This document shows, one piece after another, positions 15,292-27,000 of a DNA stretch of 42,621 nt (the stretch's first letter is position 1; each line of letters starts with the position of its first letter). The notes beneath the pieces are model-generated. The model did not search any database and had not been told where the DNA came from. It worked only from the letters and a program-made list of their open reading frames with translations. This stretch comes from an uncultured Bacteroidales bacterium (lineage in GTDB: Bacteria > Bacteroidota > Bacteroidia > Bacteroidales > WCHB1-69), in contig CAMKLG010000025.1 in NCBI GenBank assembly GCA_946413585.1, forward strand, positions 1 through 42,621, read 5' to 3'. The translations under genes were made by a program, and so were the position numbers.

Positions 15292-17229
15292 ATGAGCAAT
15301 AAATTAAATATAGTATATATTATATTAATGTGTATCGTCGTGGCGATGATGCCGGTGGATTTGTTCGCACAGAAAGGTTCAAAGGCCATTCCTTTGTGCG
15401 AAAAGGCTAAGCAGTGTTTGAAAGTCAATGATTTTGACAAGGCAATGACTTTTCTGAATCAGGCGCAGGCTAAGGATCCCAACTATCCCGACATCTACAT
15501 TATGAAAGGTGACATCTTCAATTTCAATCTTCGTTCCGACTCTGCCATGATCTGCTACCAGCGTGCTATCGATTTGATTGGTGACCCTGATCCAATGCTC
15601 TATTTTATTGCAGGAAACGAGGGCGCCAAGTGCGGGGCTTACGAGTATGCCCTTAAAACCATGCAGCTATTCCTTCAAAAAGGTTTGCAATATTCTGACG
15701 TTCTGCCTGATGCTCAGAAAGTTATTGCCAATTGCCAGTTCGCCATCGAGGCGATGAAACATCCCACGAACTATGAGTTGGTGAACCTGGGAGAGTTGGT
15801 GAACTCGGATTGGGACGAGTACCTAGCTGCTATCACGGCTGATGATCAGGAGATTATCTTTACCGTGAAACACCCACGTACTTCCGTCACGGTCTGTTCG
15901 TTCTGTTTGAACGAGGAGGATTTGTACAGCAGCACGAAGTCTCCCGATGGGAAGTGGACCATGCGTCAACCGATCGGGCAGCCTGTCAGTACGGGTTACA
16001 ACGAAGGGGCGCAGTGCATTTCCCCGGATGGCAAGTACCTGCTTTACACCATGTGCGATGCCGACTTCGGAATGGGAAGTTGCGACCTTTATTGGGCAAA
16101 ACGCATTGGCGACCGCTGGTCGCGTCCGCGTAACTTCGGTGCGCCCGTGAACTCTGGTGCCTGGGAAAGTCAGCCTACGATGGCTGCCGACGGTATGACC
16201 ATCTACTTTGCCTCCTCTCGTCCGGGCGGCTATGGCGGTATGGACATTTGGAAGACTACAATGACCGCAGAGGGGGAGTTTTCGATTCCCGAAAATCTCG
16301 GTCCTGCTATTAACACTCCTGGCGATGATGCCGCCCCGTTTATCCACAGTGATGGCCGGACCCTCTACTTCGCCTCCAACGGCAGGGTAGGAATGGGCGG
16401 CTACGACCTCTACTACGCCTCCCTCCTACCTGACGGGAGTTGGAGCGAGCCCAAGAATATGGGTTACCCGATTAACTCTCCCGCTGACGAAATCAACATT
16501 TTCATCAACGCGATGGGTACGATGGCGTACGTCGCGTCTGACAAAGACGGCGGTTTCGGAGGCCTTGACCTCTACAGCTTTGAGCTCGACGATCAGCTGC
16601 GTCCGAACCCTGTCACCTACATCAAAGGTCATGTGGCCGATGCGTTCACCCATGAACCCTTGGCCGCCCGAATCGAACTTATCGACCTGAATACCAAACA
16701 GTTGTTGACCTCTACCACCTCGGATTCCCAAACGGGAAGTTTCTTGGCCTGTGTCCATACGGGCAGCAATGTGATGCTCAACGTGTCGCATCCCAACTAT
16801 CCGTTCTATTCCGAAAATTTCCAGGTGGCGCAGACCTACACTGAGTTGTCGCCCTACCTTAAGAACATCTATCTTCAGCCCACTGATGTAGGAACGGTTG
16901 TCACCCTCAAAAACGTCTTTTTCGACTTTGACAAGACTGTCTTGAAACCGGAGTCCTACGTAGAGCTCGACAAACTCGCCGATTATCTTCGCACCAACTC
17001 CATTCGCATTGAGATCGGCGGTCACACCGATGACCAAGGTACCGACGAGTACAACGATCGCCTGTCCGAGAACCGCGCCAAGTCAGTCTATGACTATCTC
17101 ATTCAGAAGGGCATCCCCGCCGACCGCCTCCAATACAAAGGTTACGGCAAGCGAGTGCCGGTAGCCGACAACAGCACCGAAGAGGGAAGAGCAGAGAACC
17201 GCAGGACAGAGTTTAAGATCATAAAATAG
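15292..17229 (+). CDS. porE: PorE-like T9SS protein: TPR, PD40 propeller, regulatory-like domain, OmpA domain
   Basis: 645 residues from the ATG at 15292; in-frame ATGs at 15268 and 15286 are alternatives. Signal peptide ends PVDLFAQ. Then TPR-like helices (about 20-140), four PD40 blades (for example YFASSRPGGYGGMDIW, YFASNGRVGMGGYDLYYA, about 180-435), a carboxypeptidase-regulatory-like domain from YIKGHVADAFTHEPLAARIE (about 443-530), and an intact OmpA domain (540-645) with FFDFDKTVLKP, GHTDDQGTDEYNDRLSENRA. This order is that of PorE, which binds peptidoglycan and links to the T9SS core. The intact diaminopimelate-binding Asp and Arg fit a cell wall with meso-DAP, and ddh lies 20 kb away. 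Its neighbour downstream is a giant T9SS cargo protein. Confidence 0.85.
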   Translation: MSNKLNIVYIILMCIVVAMMPVDLFAQKGSKAIPLCEKAKQCLKVNDFDKAMTFLNQAQAKDPNYPDIYIMKGDIFNFNLRSDSAMICYQRAIDLIGDPDPMLYFIAGNEGAKCGAYEYALKTMQLFLQKGLQYSDVLPDAQKVIANCQFAIEAMKHPTNYELVNLGELVNSDWDEYLAAITADDQEIIFTVKHPRTSVTVCSFCLNEEDLYSSTKSPDGKWTMRQPIGQPVSTGYNEGAQCISPDGKYLLYTMCDADFGMGSCDLYWAKRIGDRWSRPRNFGAPVNSGAWESQPTMAADGMTIYFASSRPGGYGGMDIWKTTMTAEGEFSIPENLGPAINTPGDDAAPFIHSDGRTLYFASNGRVGMGGYDLYYASLLPDGSWSEPKNMGYPINSPADEINIFINAMGTMAYVASDKDGGFGGLDLYSFELDDQLRPNPVTYIKGHVADAFTHEPLAARIELIDLNTKQLLTSTTSDSQTGSFLACVHTGSNVMLNVSHPNYPFYSENFQVAQTYTELSPYLKNIYLQPTDVGTVVTLKNVFFDFDKTVLKPESYVELDKLADYLRTNSIRIEIGGHTDDQGTDEYNDRLSENRAKSVYDYLIQKGIPADRLQYKGYGKRVPVADNSTEEGRAENRRTEFKIIK

Positions 17230-17239
17230 CAGTGAGCGA

Positions 17240-17267
17240 TTAGTAGTTAACAGTTAGTAGTTAGTAG
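17240..17267. repeat. TTAGTAG heptamer array, four units
   Basis: TTAGTAG, TTAACAG, TTAGTAG, TTAGTAG in tandem, 10 bp after the PorE-like stop codon. Confidence 0.85.
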
Positions 17268-17283
17268 TTATCGGGGAGTACGA

Positions 17284-17373
17284 TTGTTACAACCTTAAAT
17301 ATTTAAAACCCCTTCCAAAAAGGGCTGAAAGCCCGACCTGTGTTAGCCCAGGGTGAACGTAGTGAGCCCTGGG
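17284..17373. repeat. Composite hairpin element, copy 2
   Basis: Leader GTTACAACCTTAAATATTTA, then CTTCCAAAAAGGGCTGAAAG with a GGGC/GCCC stem (17322-17334), then CCCAGGG/CCCTGGG (17347-17353/17367-17373). It is very similar to copy 4 at 31721. Confidence 0.8.
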
Positions 17374-17390
17374 ATTTTTGTGCGATGTTA

Positions 17391-17544
17391 CGATGAACGG
17401 TTGACGATGAACGGTTGGCGATGAACGGTTGACGATGAACGGTTGGCGATGAACGGTTGGCGATGAACGGTTGGCGATGAACGGTTGGCGATGAATGATT
17501 TGCGATGGACGGTTGGCGATGGACGGTTGGCGATGAATGATGAA
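17391..17544. repeat. 14-bp minisatellite, eleven copies
   Basis: Eleven contiguous 14-mers of CGATGAACGGTTGG (variants ending GA, GGACGG, AATGATTTG) fill exactly 154 bp. It is the longest array in the window and lies in the 870-bp gap before the giant gene. Confidence 0.95.
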
Positions 17545-17648
17545 ACATTTTGTAAATCAATGGGTTATATAATATCGCGCTGAGAATTGAAAATTTCGGC
17601 GCGATTTGTGTTGGTATATGGGTCGTTTGATTCTCGCGGAGATGTTGA

Positions 17649-17752
<104 letters not shown>

Positions 17753-17952
17753 ATTGTACCTGTAACATTCCACCCTCCCGTATCGTATAACCAAGAAAAG
17801 CCCAAATACTATGTAAAATATACGGTTCATAAAAGGTCTGATTGGTGTTAATAACCTGTTGATAATTTTTTTAGCATGTTTGTTTATCGGTAAATTATTG
17901 ATAATAAATACATTATCGATAATTTCAAAAAAAATCGAAAAAAATAAGATGA

Positions 17953-17985
17953 TTGAACAAACAATGAAAAAAAAATGTATTTTTG
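17953..17985 (+). promoter_or_regulatory. Promoter of the giant secreted-protein gene
   Basis: TATTTTTG at 17978-17985 matches the -7 box and TTG at 17953-17955 lies 22 bp upstream. The following G-C-A-G-G-T-T is the same as after the gcvT -7 box. A leader of about 108 nt, nearly all A and T, runs to the ATG at 18100; such unstructured leaders suit strong expression. Confidence 0.65.
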
Positions 17986-18099
17986 CAGGTTAAAAATTAT
18001 GTATAATGTAATGTAATGTATAGTGTTGAATGATAGGCTAAAAAACGAATCGAAATAAAGAAAAATAAATAATATAAATTCAAATTAAACAAAAACAGT

Positions 18100-21000
18100 A
18101 TGAAAAAACTATTATCAATTTGCTTTCTAAGCATTCTGCTGGGGCTCATGAGCTTCAGCATGCGGGCGCAAAGCAGCGGTTTTTGGATCGAGAATCTGAA
18201 TCCCGTGACAGTTGATGGTGTCGTCAACGCGCCCGATGGAAGCGGTACGTTGGTGTTGAACAACACCTTGAACGTAGCCAGAGTAGATGGCGTTGATCTT
18301 TATGAGTTGCACTTCTGTACAGATGTGCCCGACTCATTGAAGATTTCTGTCGATTGGCTGCTTTACCGCAACGGTGAGCTTGTGAATGGAAATCTCTCGG
18401 ATTACGCGGAGATTGACATGTACACATGGTATCCCGAATTGAACTATGAGGGTCAAGGCATGGCCATCCATTGGGTTGGCGGTCGCCTCCCGAATGCGTT
18501 TGGTTATTGCGACCAACCCGTTCAGCCCGACATGTTCTCCGGCTACGATTGTGGTCATGCGCCTACAAACTATCCCGGCGCTTTGCAAGCTGACTATGCA
18601 GCTCCCCAATCCGTGTTCAATGCCCTTGGCGAATTAGTTCCCTCTCAGGGCTTGTACTCCCTCTACACGGAAGCTTTCGATTACTTCTATGCTAAATTCT
18701 TCCAATACGGAAGAACGGTTGTGCAAATCAAATGGAAACAAGTTGGTAACTATTCTCTCGTAATGCGTATCCGTGAACGCCTTGGCGGTACGGATTGGTA
18801 TAATGCATACTATAACAATGACGAGCATCTCCTCGCCGGCGGTCACATGTCTTGCTGCGGCCAGGTCCTCGCTTCCGACTCTATCCACTACCTCGTCAAT
18901 GGCGAATTCTCCAAAGAAGTTTGTCAAGACGCTGTTCCTTACACTTACGGCAATCCTCCTTATGATTTCGATCGTACCATGGAAGACACCAATGTGGTGT
19001 TCGGTCATATCGATCCTCTTCACTGCGACATCTTCGTGGTTGACAGCATTATCGATTTCCACTTCTTCGTGAGACACAAACCTGTTATCCGCGTCGCTAC
19101 TCATATCGATACTCTCTGCTCATGCGATCCTTACATTCCTGAAGATCTCTTTGGTGTAACTTTGGATCCCGTTGATCTCGATGTCGCTTCTGACACCTCT
19201 GTTCAATGGTACCATTGGGGTGCTAGAGGTTATGACTGGTATGAGAATGCTGCTCCCTATGGTGATATGACCAGAAGAACTGCTAATGATACTACTTACG
19301 TATATATTGTCCGTCAAGTAAACTCTTATAATAATTTCAATGAAGAGATTGTTTGCGAGGGTAATGCTGACACCATGTATCTTACTATCAAGAGAATTGA
19401 GGCTCCTGAACTTTCTCCGAACTTGGATGTTTGTTTGGAAACCATCGATTCATCGTCAGTGCACCACGCTACCTCTACGCATGATGCTCGTTGTTCAACG
19501 GTAACTCGTTGGTACACCAAGCTCACGACAGGTATCACCACGCAGTCGTCTTCTTATATTGATTTGAGTTCATTGGTCTATGTTGGCGATGATTTCCCGA
19601 TCAATTTGATGCAGTATGCTCCTACTACCAACGTTGACAAGAAAGTCACTTTCTATGCAGTGTCTTACAATGATTCAACAGGCTGTATGTCCAAGTATTT
19701 CAGCAGATATGAAATCCAATATCATCAGACTCCTGTGTTGACAAAGGTTACCAGCCCTGCTGATATCAACTGTCCTGGTGACACTGTGACCATGAAGGTT
19801 GCGATCAACAATACTCCTAGCCAAACCGATCCTCTTTATACTTATTTCTGGGATGGCGTTACGAATGTGAACGTCGATGGTACGATTGTTCCTCCTGTAA
19901 GCTATGACGAAGTTACCATTGGTACGAGTACATCAAATCAGAATCTTCCTCTTAAAACAGATTCTAAATATAGCTACAGCCAACAGATTTTCTATCCTAC
20001 CGAACTTGAAGCCGGTATTATCACCAAAATGGCTTTCCAAACCTCTGGCGCTATTACCCGTAACAACGTTGAGATTTATTTGAATACCACGGATGTTAAC
20101 AATTTCTCTTCCAATTCTGTTTGGGTTGAACAAGGTGAAAAAGTTTTCACGGGTACTTTGAAATCCACCGCAGCAGGTTGGATTGAGATTGCTCTCGACG
20201 AACCTTATCAATACGATGCTTCCAAGAATTTGGTTGTTACCGTTTATAATAAATCTAATTCTGAGGCTGGTTACCATTATTTCTATACTACCAGCACAAG
20301 TTCAAATTCCAGCATGTATGCTTCTGGCTCTAACAGTTCCTTCAATCCTGCAAGTACTAGTACTAGAAAGACTGTCAAGAGTTATCGTAGCAATACCAAG
20401 TTCACGGTTCAAAGCGTAGTTCCTGGTACTCAAGCTAAGAACCAAGAGGCTTACTTCAACATTCCTGACACTGCAAAGTGCAACGATCAATACAGCTCTT
20501 ATGTATATGTTGTTGACGGTAACGGTTGTGTTTCTCAACCTGATACTTTCACCTACGGTGTTGGCGTGCTTAGCGCTCCTAGAGTAGAAAACGTTCCTAC
20601 TGTTCCTGCTAAGATTTACGTTTGCGAGCTGAATGCCGATAGGATTCCTGCTTACACTACTATTGAAGACGTAAGACAAGCTGGTATCCGCGTTATCGAC
20701 GAGTGTGACAAGGGTATGACTGTCACTCACACTGACGCGATGTTCCGTGGCGTTTGTCACGACACTTTGGTGAGAGTTTACACCATCCACAACCTCTGCG
20801 ACAGCACGGTTTCCTTCACTCTTACGTACATTTCTTACGATACCGTGAAGCCCGTCTTCGTTCGCGACACCATGGAGCTTCCTTTGGTTCAACTCAGACC
20901 TCTGCCTGGTGGCAACTGCACCTACAACTCACCTGACAGCATGGACTTCGTTAACGCTGTGGCTGCCATGGTTTATGACAATTGCACCGATTCTGCTTTC

Positions 21001-24000
21001 CTGATGAGCACGCTTGAGTTCTTCTGGGAAAACACCGACAAGTCTCCGATTAACGATACCAATATCTTCAGAGTGAACAACCACCTGACCGTTACTGCTG
21101 TTATTCATGACATTTGCGGTAACTACTCAGATTCCACTCTCGTGATTTACCTCGACCTTCCTGATACAATGTGGATTTCTGGTGATCCTATTACATTGCC
21201 TACCGTTTGTGAAGGCGTTACTCCTGCTAACCTCGTATTTGACACCACTCTCATTCATCCTGACGCATTCGTTGGCCCTTACTTGCCTTATAGCTATGAA
21301 TGGTCTGAAGTGAATGGTCGTGAAGTCACGTTCACCAATAAATATGCAAAAGAGACCGGTATCAATCCTGTTGGCTCTGGCGACTTTATCTTCCAATTGA
21401 AAGTTACCGACGCTAATGGTTGTGAGGCTCTCTCTGCATACTACTTCTTGCATGTCAATCCTATCCCGAACATCAATGTTACCGAAATTCCTTACAATGG
21501 TGCTACCAGCCCTTATTGCCCGACCTACGGTTGGATGACCGTTGGCGTATTTGATGCTAACACTGGCAACAGATATCCTGCAAGTGCTAACATGAGCTAC
21601 ACTTGGGCAGGCGAAGGTGTGAATATCTTCTCTACTTTCGACACCACTATTGTGAATATCGTTCCTGATAGCTGCGATCATGATTATATGGCTATCGTGA
21701 CGGTTGCTGACCCGATCGGTTGTTCTGCTACTGATACCGTGATCTTCCCGGTTCGCGATACTGAAGGACCCATCATTCTTCCTGGCGTTCTCCACGACAC
21801 CGTTCTTGTAGCTAATAATAATTGTACATTCACTGTTCCTAACTACAGACCTTTCCTCAATGTTTCTAATGTCACTTCTAAGTGTGGTTATTCTCCCACT
21901 AAGATTCTCGAAACCTACGTACAGACCCCTGCTGCTGGTACCTTAATCAACAAAGATACCACTACTATTAAGATTACTCTTACTACTCCTTGTGGTAAAG
22001 ACAGTGTTTACACCGTTTATGCATTCAGACCCGATGATTATGTAACGGTTAGCATTACCGTTGACGGTGATTCTGTTTGTGAAAACGATCCTACTTATAT
22101 CCAAAATGGTATTACCCTTACTGCTACCGCACAAAATGGTACCGCTCCTTACACCTACGCTTGGACGAAGGGTGCTTCTTCTACTGTGATTGGTACGGAT
22201 GCTACTTTGACGGTTCGCGACACCAATGGTGTTTACACCTACCATGTTGCTGTTAAGGACGCTCACAACTGTCCTGTTGGCGACGAGTCTGATGTTACCG
22301 TTTGGTTCAAAGGTGCTCAACCTATTACGCAAGTTACTCCTAACAGACTTTGCGGTGATGGTGAATACAATGGTACCCTCACTATCCTTGAAGCTCCTAC
22401 TGGCTACACTTATAAATACCAAGGTCAAACCAAGATTAGCGACAATGCTAGCCACGAACCTACTCTTTACAATACGGTCTATTTCGCAAACTTGCAACCT
22501 GGTACCTTCACTTTGACTGTTACCACTGTTGATCCTGAAAACTGCGAAACCACTTACGATATCACTATCCCGAATGCAACCGCTGAAGTTGACACCGTTG
22601 TTGCTACTCCTCTTGCAGTGTCTAACTGTTTAGATAACAATGGCGCGATTACCATTGAACGTCAAGCTGGTTATACTTATTACTTCTCTACCGATGGTGG
22701 TACTACGTATGCTGTGACTGAACTTACGGTAATTCCGAACTTGTCTTCTGGTACTTACTGGTTCTACAGAGTAAATGACGCAACGAATTGCGAATCTCCG
22801 AGAAATAGTGTCTATGTGCCTTACAATGCTCCTTCATTCGACTTCACTATCAATTCTGTCAACAATAACTCTTATTGTTACGACAATCAAGCTGACGGTT
22901 CCTTCAAGTTGGCTACCGCAGGTGTGAACTATGTTGTCACCAATCCTGATAATGATACTATTTATCAAGGTGCTTCTGCTACTGTTAACGGTTTGTATGC
23001 TGGTACTTATACCATCGTTGGTGTTAACGACGCTAATGGTTGTGTCAAAACAAAGACTCAACCCATCACGAATGCTAAACGTTTATATCCTTCTGCTACC
23101 CTTGCTACAACTCCTAATAGATATTGTGATCCTACACAGGCTAACGGTACTATTACGGTTACGAAGAAATCTACTTCTCCTGCTTTCACCTATACCGTTT
23201 TGTTGGGTACTGACACGATTCAACCTGCTAACTATGCAAGCTTGTATGCTGATACTTATACGGTGAATATGATTACCGATAAGGGTTGTACGGGCACTGA
23301 TTCCAAGGCTGTTGGAAACAACCAAGTTAATCCTACTGTGACTGCTACTGCTAAGACCAATAGCACTTGTATTCCTGAGGACTTCGATGGTAAGATCACC
23401 CTCACTGTTACCAATTCATCTGCAGCTGGTCCTGGTTTCACTTACATGTTGTGGCAATTCAACGCTGATACTACCATCCAAACCAATGGCACGTTCACTG
23501 GTTTAGCAAGTGGTCGTTATAACTATACTGTTGTTTCCCAATATGGTTGTGTGAAAGAAGCTTACAAGGACGTTGATCAATACAAGGTTCCTGCTCTTGA
23601 TCTGGATTCAACTGCTAACTTCATGTGCGAGCCTACTGCTACGAAACCTGGCGATGGTACTATCACCATTATGGCTCCTCGTAATTCTAATACCAAACAT
23701 TATCATTACAAATATTATGATGCTGCTGGTCATGAATATGACGTTCCGTTCGATGAACCGTTCGTTTATACCCTCTACTGGTTGGCTAACGGTAAATACA
23801 GAGTGACAGCTCTTGAACTCGAAACCAACTGTATGGCTGAGGATTCTATCTACGTTCCCTTGGATCGTTACAATGTTACTATCAATCCAAATGCTACTGG
23901 TAACAAATATTGTACGAAGAATTTCAACGGTACGATCACTGTTAACGCTAATTCTACCAATCCTGATGCTAGACTGCAATACAAGGTTGTTGGTGTGAAT

Positions 24001-27000
24001 AACGACTACACTTCTGAATATACCTTCAATACGGTCTTCACCGGCCTCCAGGATGGTATTTACCAAGTGTTGGTTCGCGATACCAATACCGCATGCGTCT
24101 ATACCTCTAACAATGTTGAAGTTGAGAAGATTGCTAACGATATTACCATCACTCCTACCATTACTGCTGACCACGCTTGTGAAGGCGGTACACACGATGG
24201 TACTCTCTCTGTCGTTGCTACTACTACTACTTTCGACAATCCTTACTTCATGTACAAGTTCCAACAAGATGCTGATTACTCTACCACTTCTTCTTGGACT
24301 GGCTTGAACAGCTCTACCAATTATCACGTTTCTGCTATTGATACCGTTTCTGGTTGTACGGTTGATTCTATCTTCACCATTCCTTTGGAGAACGTTTGTG
24401 CTCCTATTATCACCATCAATGGAAAACACAAATTCTGTTTGAACGAAGAGAATGCTCAAATCTGTGCAACTGCTACCAATAACACTGACGTTTGTCCTGA
24501 AGGCAACTATCAATTCATGTGGGTTATCAGATGTCACCACGACACTGTTTACAACCAATGTGTCGATGTGAACACCTCTTCTGTCCACAACTGTAACTAT
24601 GATCTCTATGTGAAGGATCTTAACACCGGTTGTGTTTCTAACGCTACCTTCGAAGTTGAAATCATGCCTATCAATCAGGTTAACTTCACTATTAACCATG
24701 CTCCTTTCTATGCTGATCCTAGAACTTATGAACATTGTGTTGCTGATTCCGTTTGGATTGGTGTCCAAAAGGATAAATGGGTGAGCGTGTTGTGGTCTAA
24801 CAGCTACGTTACTCCGGATTCAAAGAAACCTCTTGATCTCGAGTTCTGCGTGCCTGCAAACACCAACAATCCTAACCACTTGTACACCTACTGTGTGGAT
24901 GCTATCGACAGCAACGGTTGTCCTGCTCGTAGCGAGATTAACCTCTGGGGTAATCCTGTCCCGAGAACAACTGTTCAAGATACTTCTTGCTTCGAGTTCA
25001 GATTTGAAAATGAAGTCATCCTTTACAGCGATGAAGTCACTTATCCTATCACTCGTACGAAGACCTTCCCTCGCGTTGATAACCATCATTGCGATAGCAT
25101 TGTTACTCATGAAATCGTAATCCTGCCTCATGTTCATGCTAACTTCGACACTGTGGATGAAATGTTGACTCATGTTTATTGTGCTCCTACCGATATCCTC
25201 AGTGCTATGAGAGATTCAGTGAAGTATGATCATGGTACTTTGGAAGTTCAGATTCGTCGTAACAATAATTGGGAGACATTCACCAATTTGAACAACTTGA
25301 CCATCAATTATGCTGACTCTACCTTCCGCTTCCATGTCTATAACACTTGCGAAAGCATTACGAAGGAGTTCCAGATTTCTATGGACAAGGCTCCGCAAAT
25401 TGATACCTTCCAGTTGGATACTTACTATTGTGCTTCTTCTCAAGCTATCTTCAAAGCTACTGTTTCTGAGTATAGCAAGCTTCATAATGGATCTACCTCC
25501 AGCACTTATGTGAAGATGTATTTCGAGAATGACGAAGATAATCCTTTCACTTGTCAGAATCCTACTAACAATGTGACGGATAGATTACAGAAATTCTCCT
25601 TCTCTTATACTCCGACTATGGCCGATAATGGTAGAACTATTATCACGAAAGTTTGGAACAACTGCTCAACGGTTACTCATTCTCAAGTTCTCGTTGTTGA
25701 TACTACTTACATCAATATCTCTAACGATACGATTTGTGAGGGTGACGTTTTGGACTTTGCAAGTATTCTTGGTAGCCAAGCTTCTAACTATACCGATTTG
25801 GTTGCTCACTTGACTGTTAGTGGTAACACCACCGATTATCAACCTGGTTCTACTCTTGGTATGACTTATAATGGTGCTACTTTCTATTTCACTGGCCATG
25901 GCAAGTGTGGTAACATCACCAGCGACACTGCAATCCTCGTTGTGAATCCGTTACCAGTTCTTACGGTTAACGATCACTATGCTGATCTCTGTATTGCACA
26001 AGCTGCTGATTCCATTGCACGCTGCGTTAGCACGATGTATGCTGATACTACTTGCTGGTTGTATCTTGATCCTACTCTTGATACTATTTGGCAAGAGACC
26101 TTTAACTCTTCAATTCCAGCTACTTGGAAGAAATATAAATTTGCTATGGGTAATGGATGGACCGTTAACGGTTCTGCAGCTTATAGTGCAGCTTACAATG
26201 GTAACAATCGATCAAATGTCAACAACTGGCTCTTCACGCCTGCTATTGATGTTCAAGGTAATATGACATTAACTTATGATGTCAAAAAGAATAATTATAG
26301 CAGTGGCTTTTATAATGTGTATGTTTTAACTGCAGATACGGTTAATACACATGCTACTGCTGTGTTTAGCGAACAGCCTCCGTATACGGGTTATCAGAAT
26401 CGCTCGATCGATTTGTCTTCTTATGCTGGACAGCAAGTGTATGTCGTATTCCATCATATAGCTGATTCATATGGTCAGAGCTTGTTCATAGACAATGTTA
26501 CTCTCAAGCAAGCTGGTCATCTTGTTCCTGTGAAGAATGTTGCCGCATTGGTTGATTCTATCAAGAGCATGCCTCAAGCAGATGTTTACTACTATGCCGC
26601 TAACGGTTGTCAAGAGTTGACGAAGAAAGTCGGTACGTTCCGCATCCTCGATACTGTTAAACTTACCGCTTCTAACATCAGCGTATGCCCGAATGATGAT
26701 CTTTCAGACATCAGTCTTTCTCTCACCGCTACTATTACTGACTATGGTAATTACAGAACCGATGAGATTAAGCCTGTTGCAGTTGGCAATGATGGTAATC
26801 TCTATGATTTGACCAGCCATGTGGCTCTTACCACTGTGATGAAGAATGGTGTGATCAGAATCGTTCCTACTGCTACCAATGCTCAGCAACCTATTGATTT
26901 CTGCACTATTGACACGGCTAAAGCTACGATTACTGTCCTTACCAACGATTTCAAACAAGATACGCTCCAGAAGGCTTGCGATGCTACTGAATTCGCAAAC

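Noticed and set aside
17391-17544. CRISPR array
   Set aside because: The units are contiguous 14-mers with no unique spacers, and no cas gene is near.
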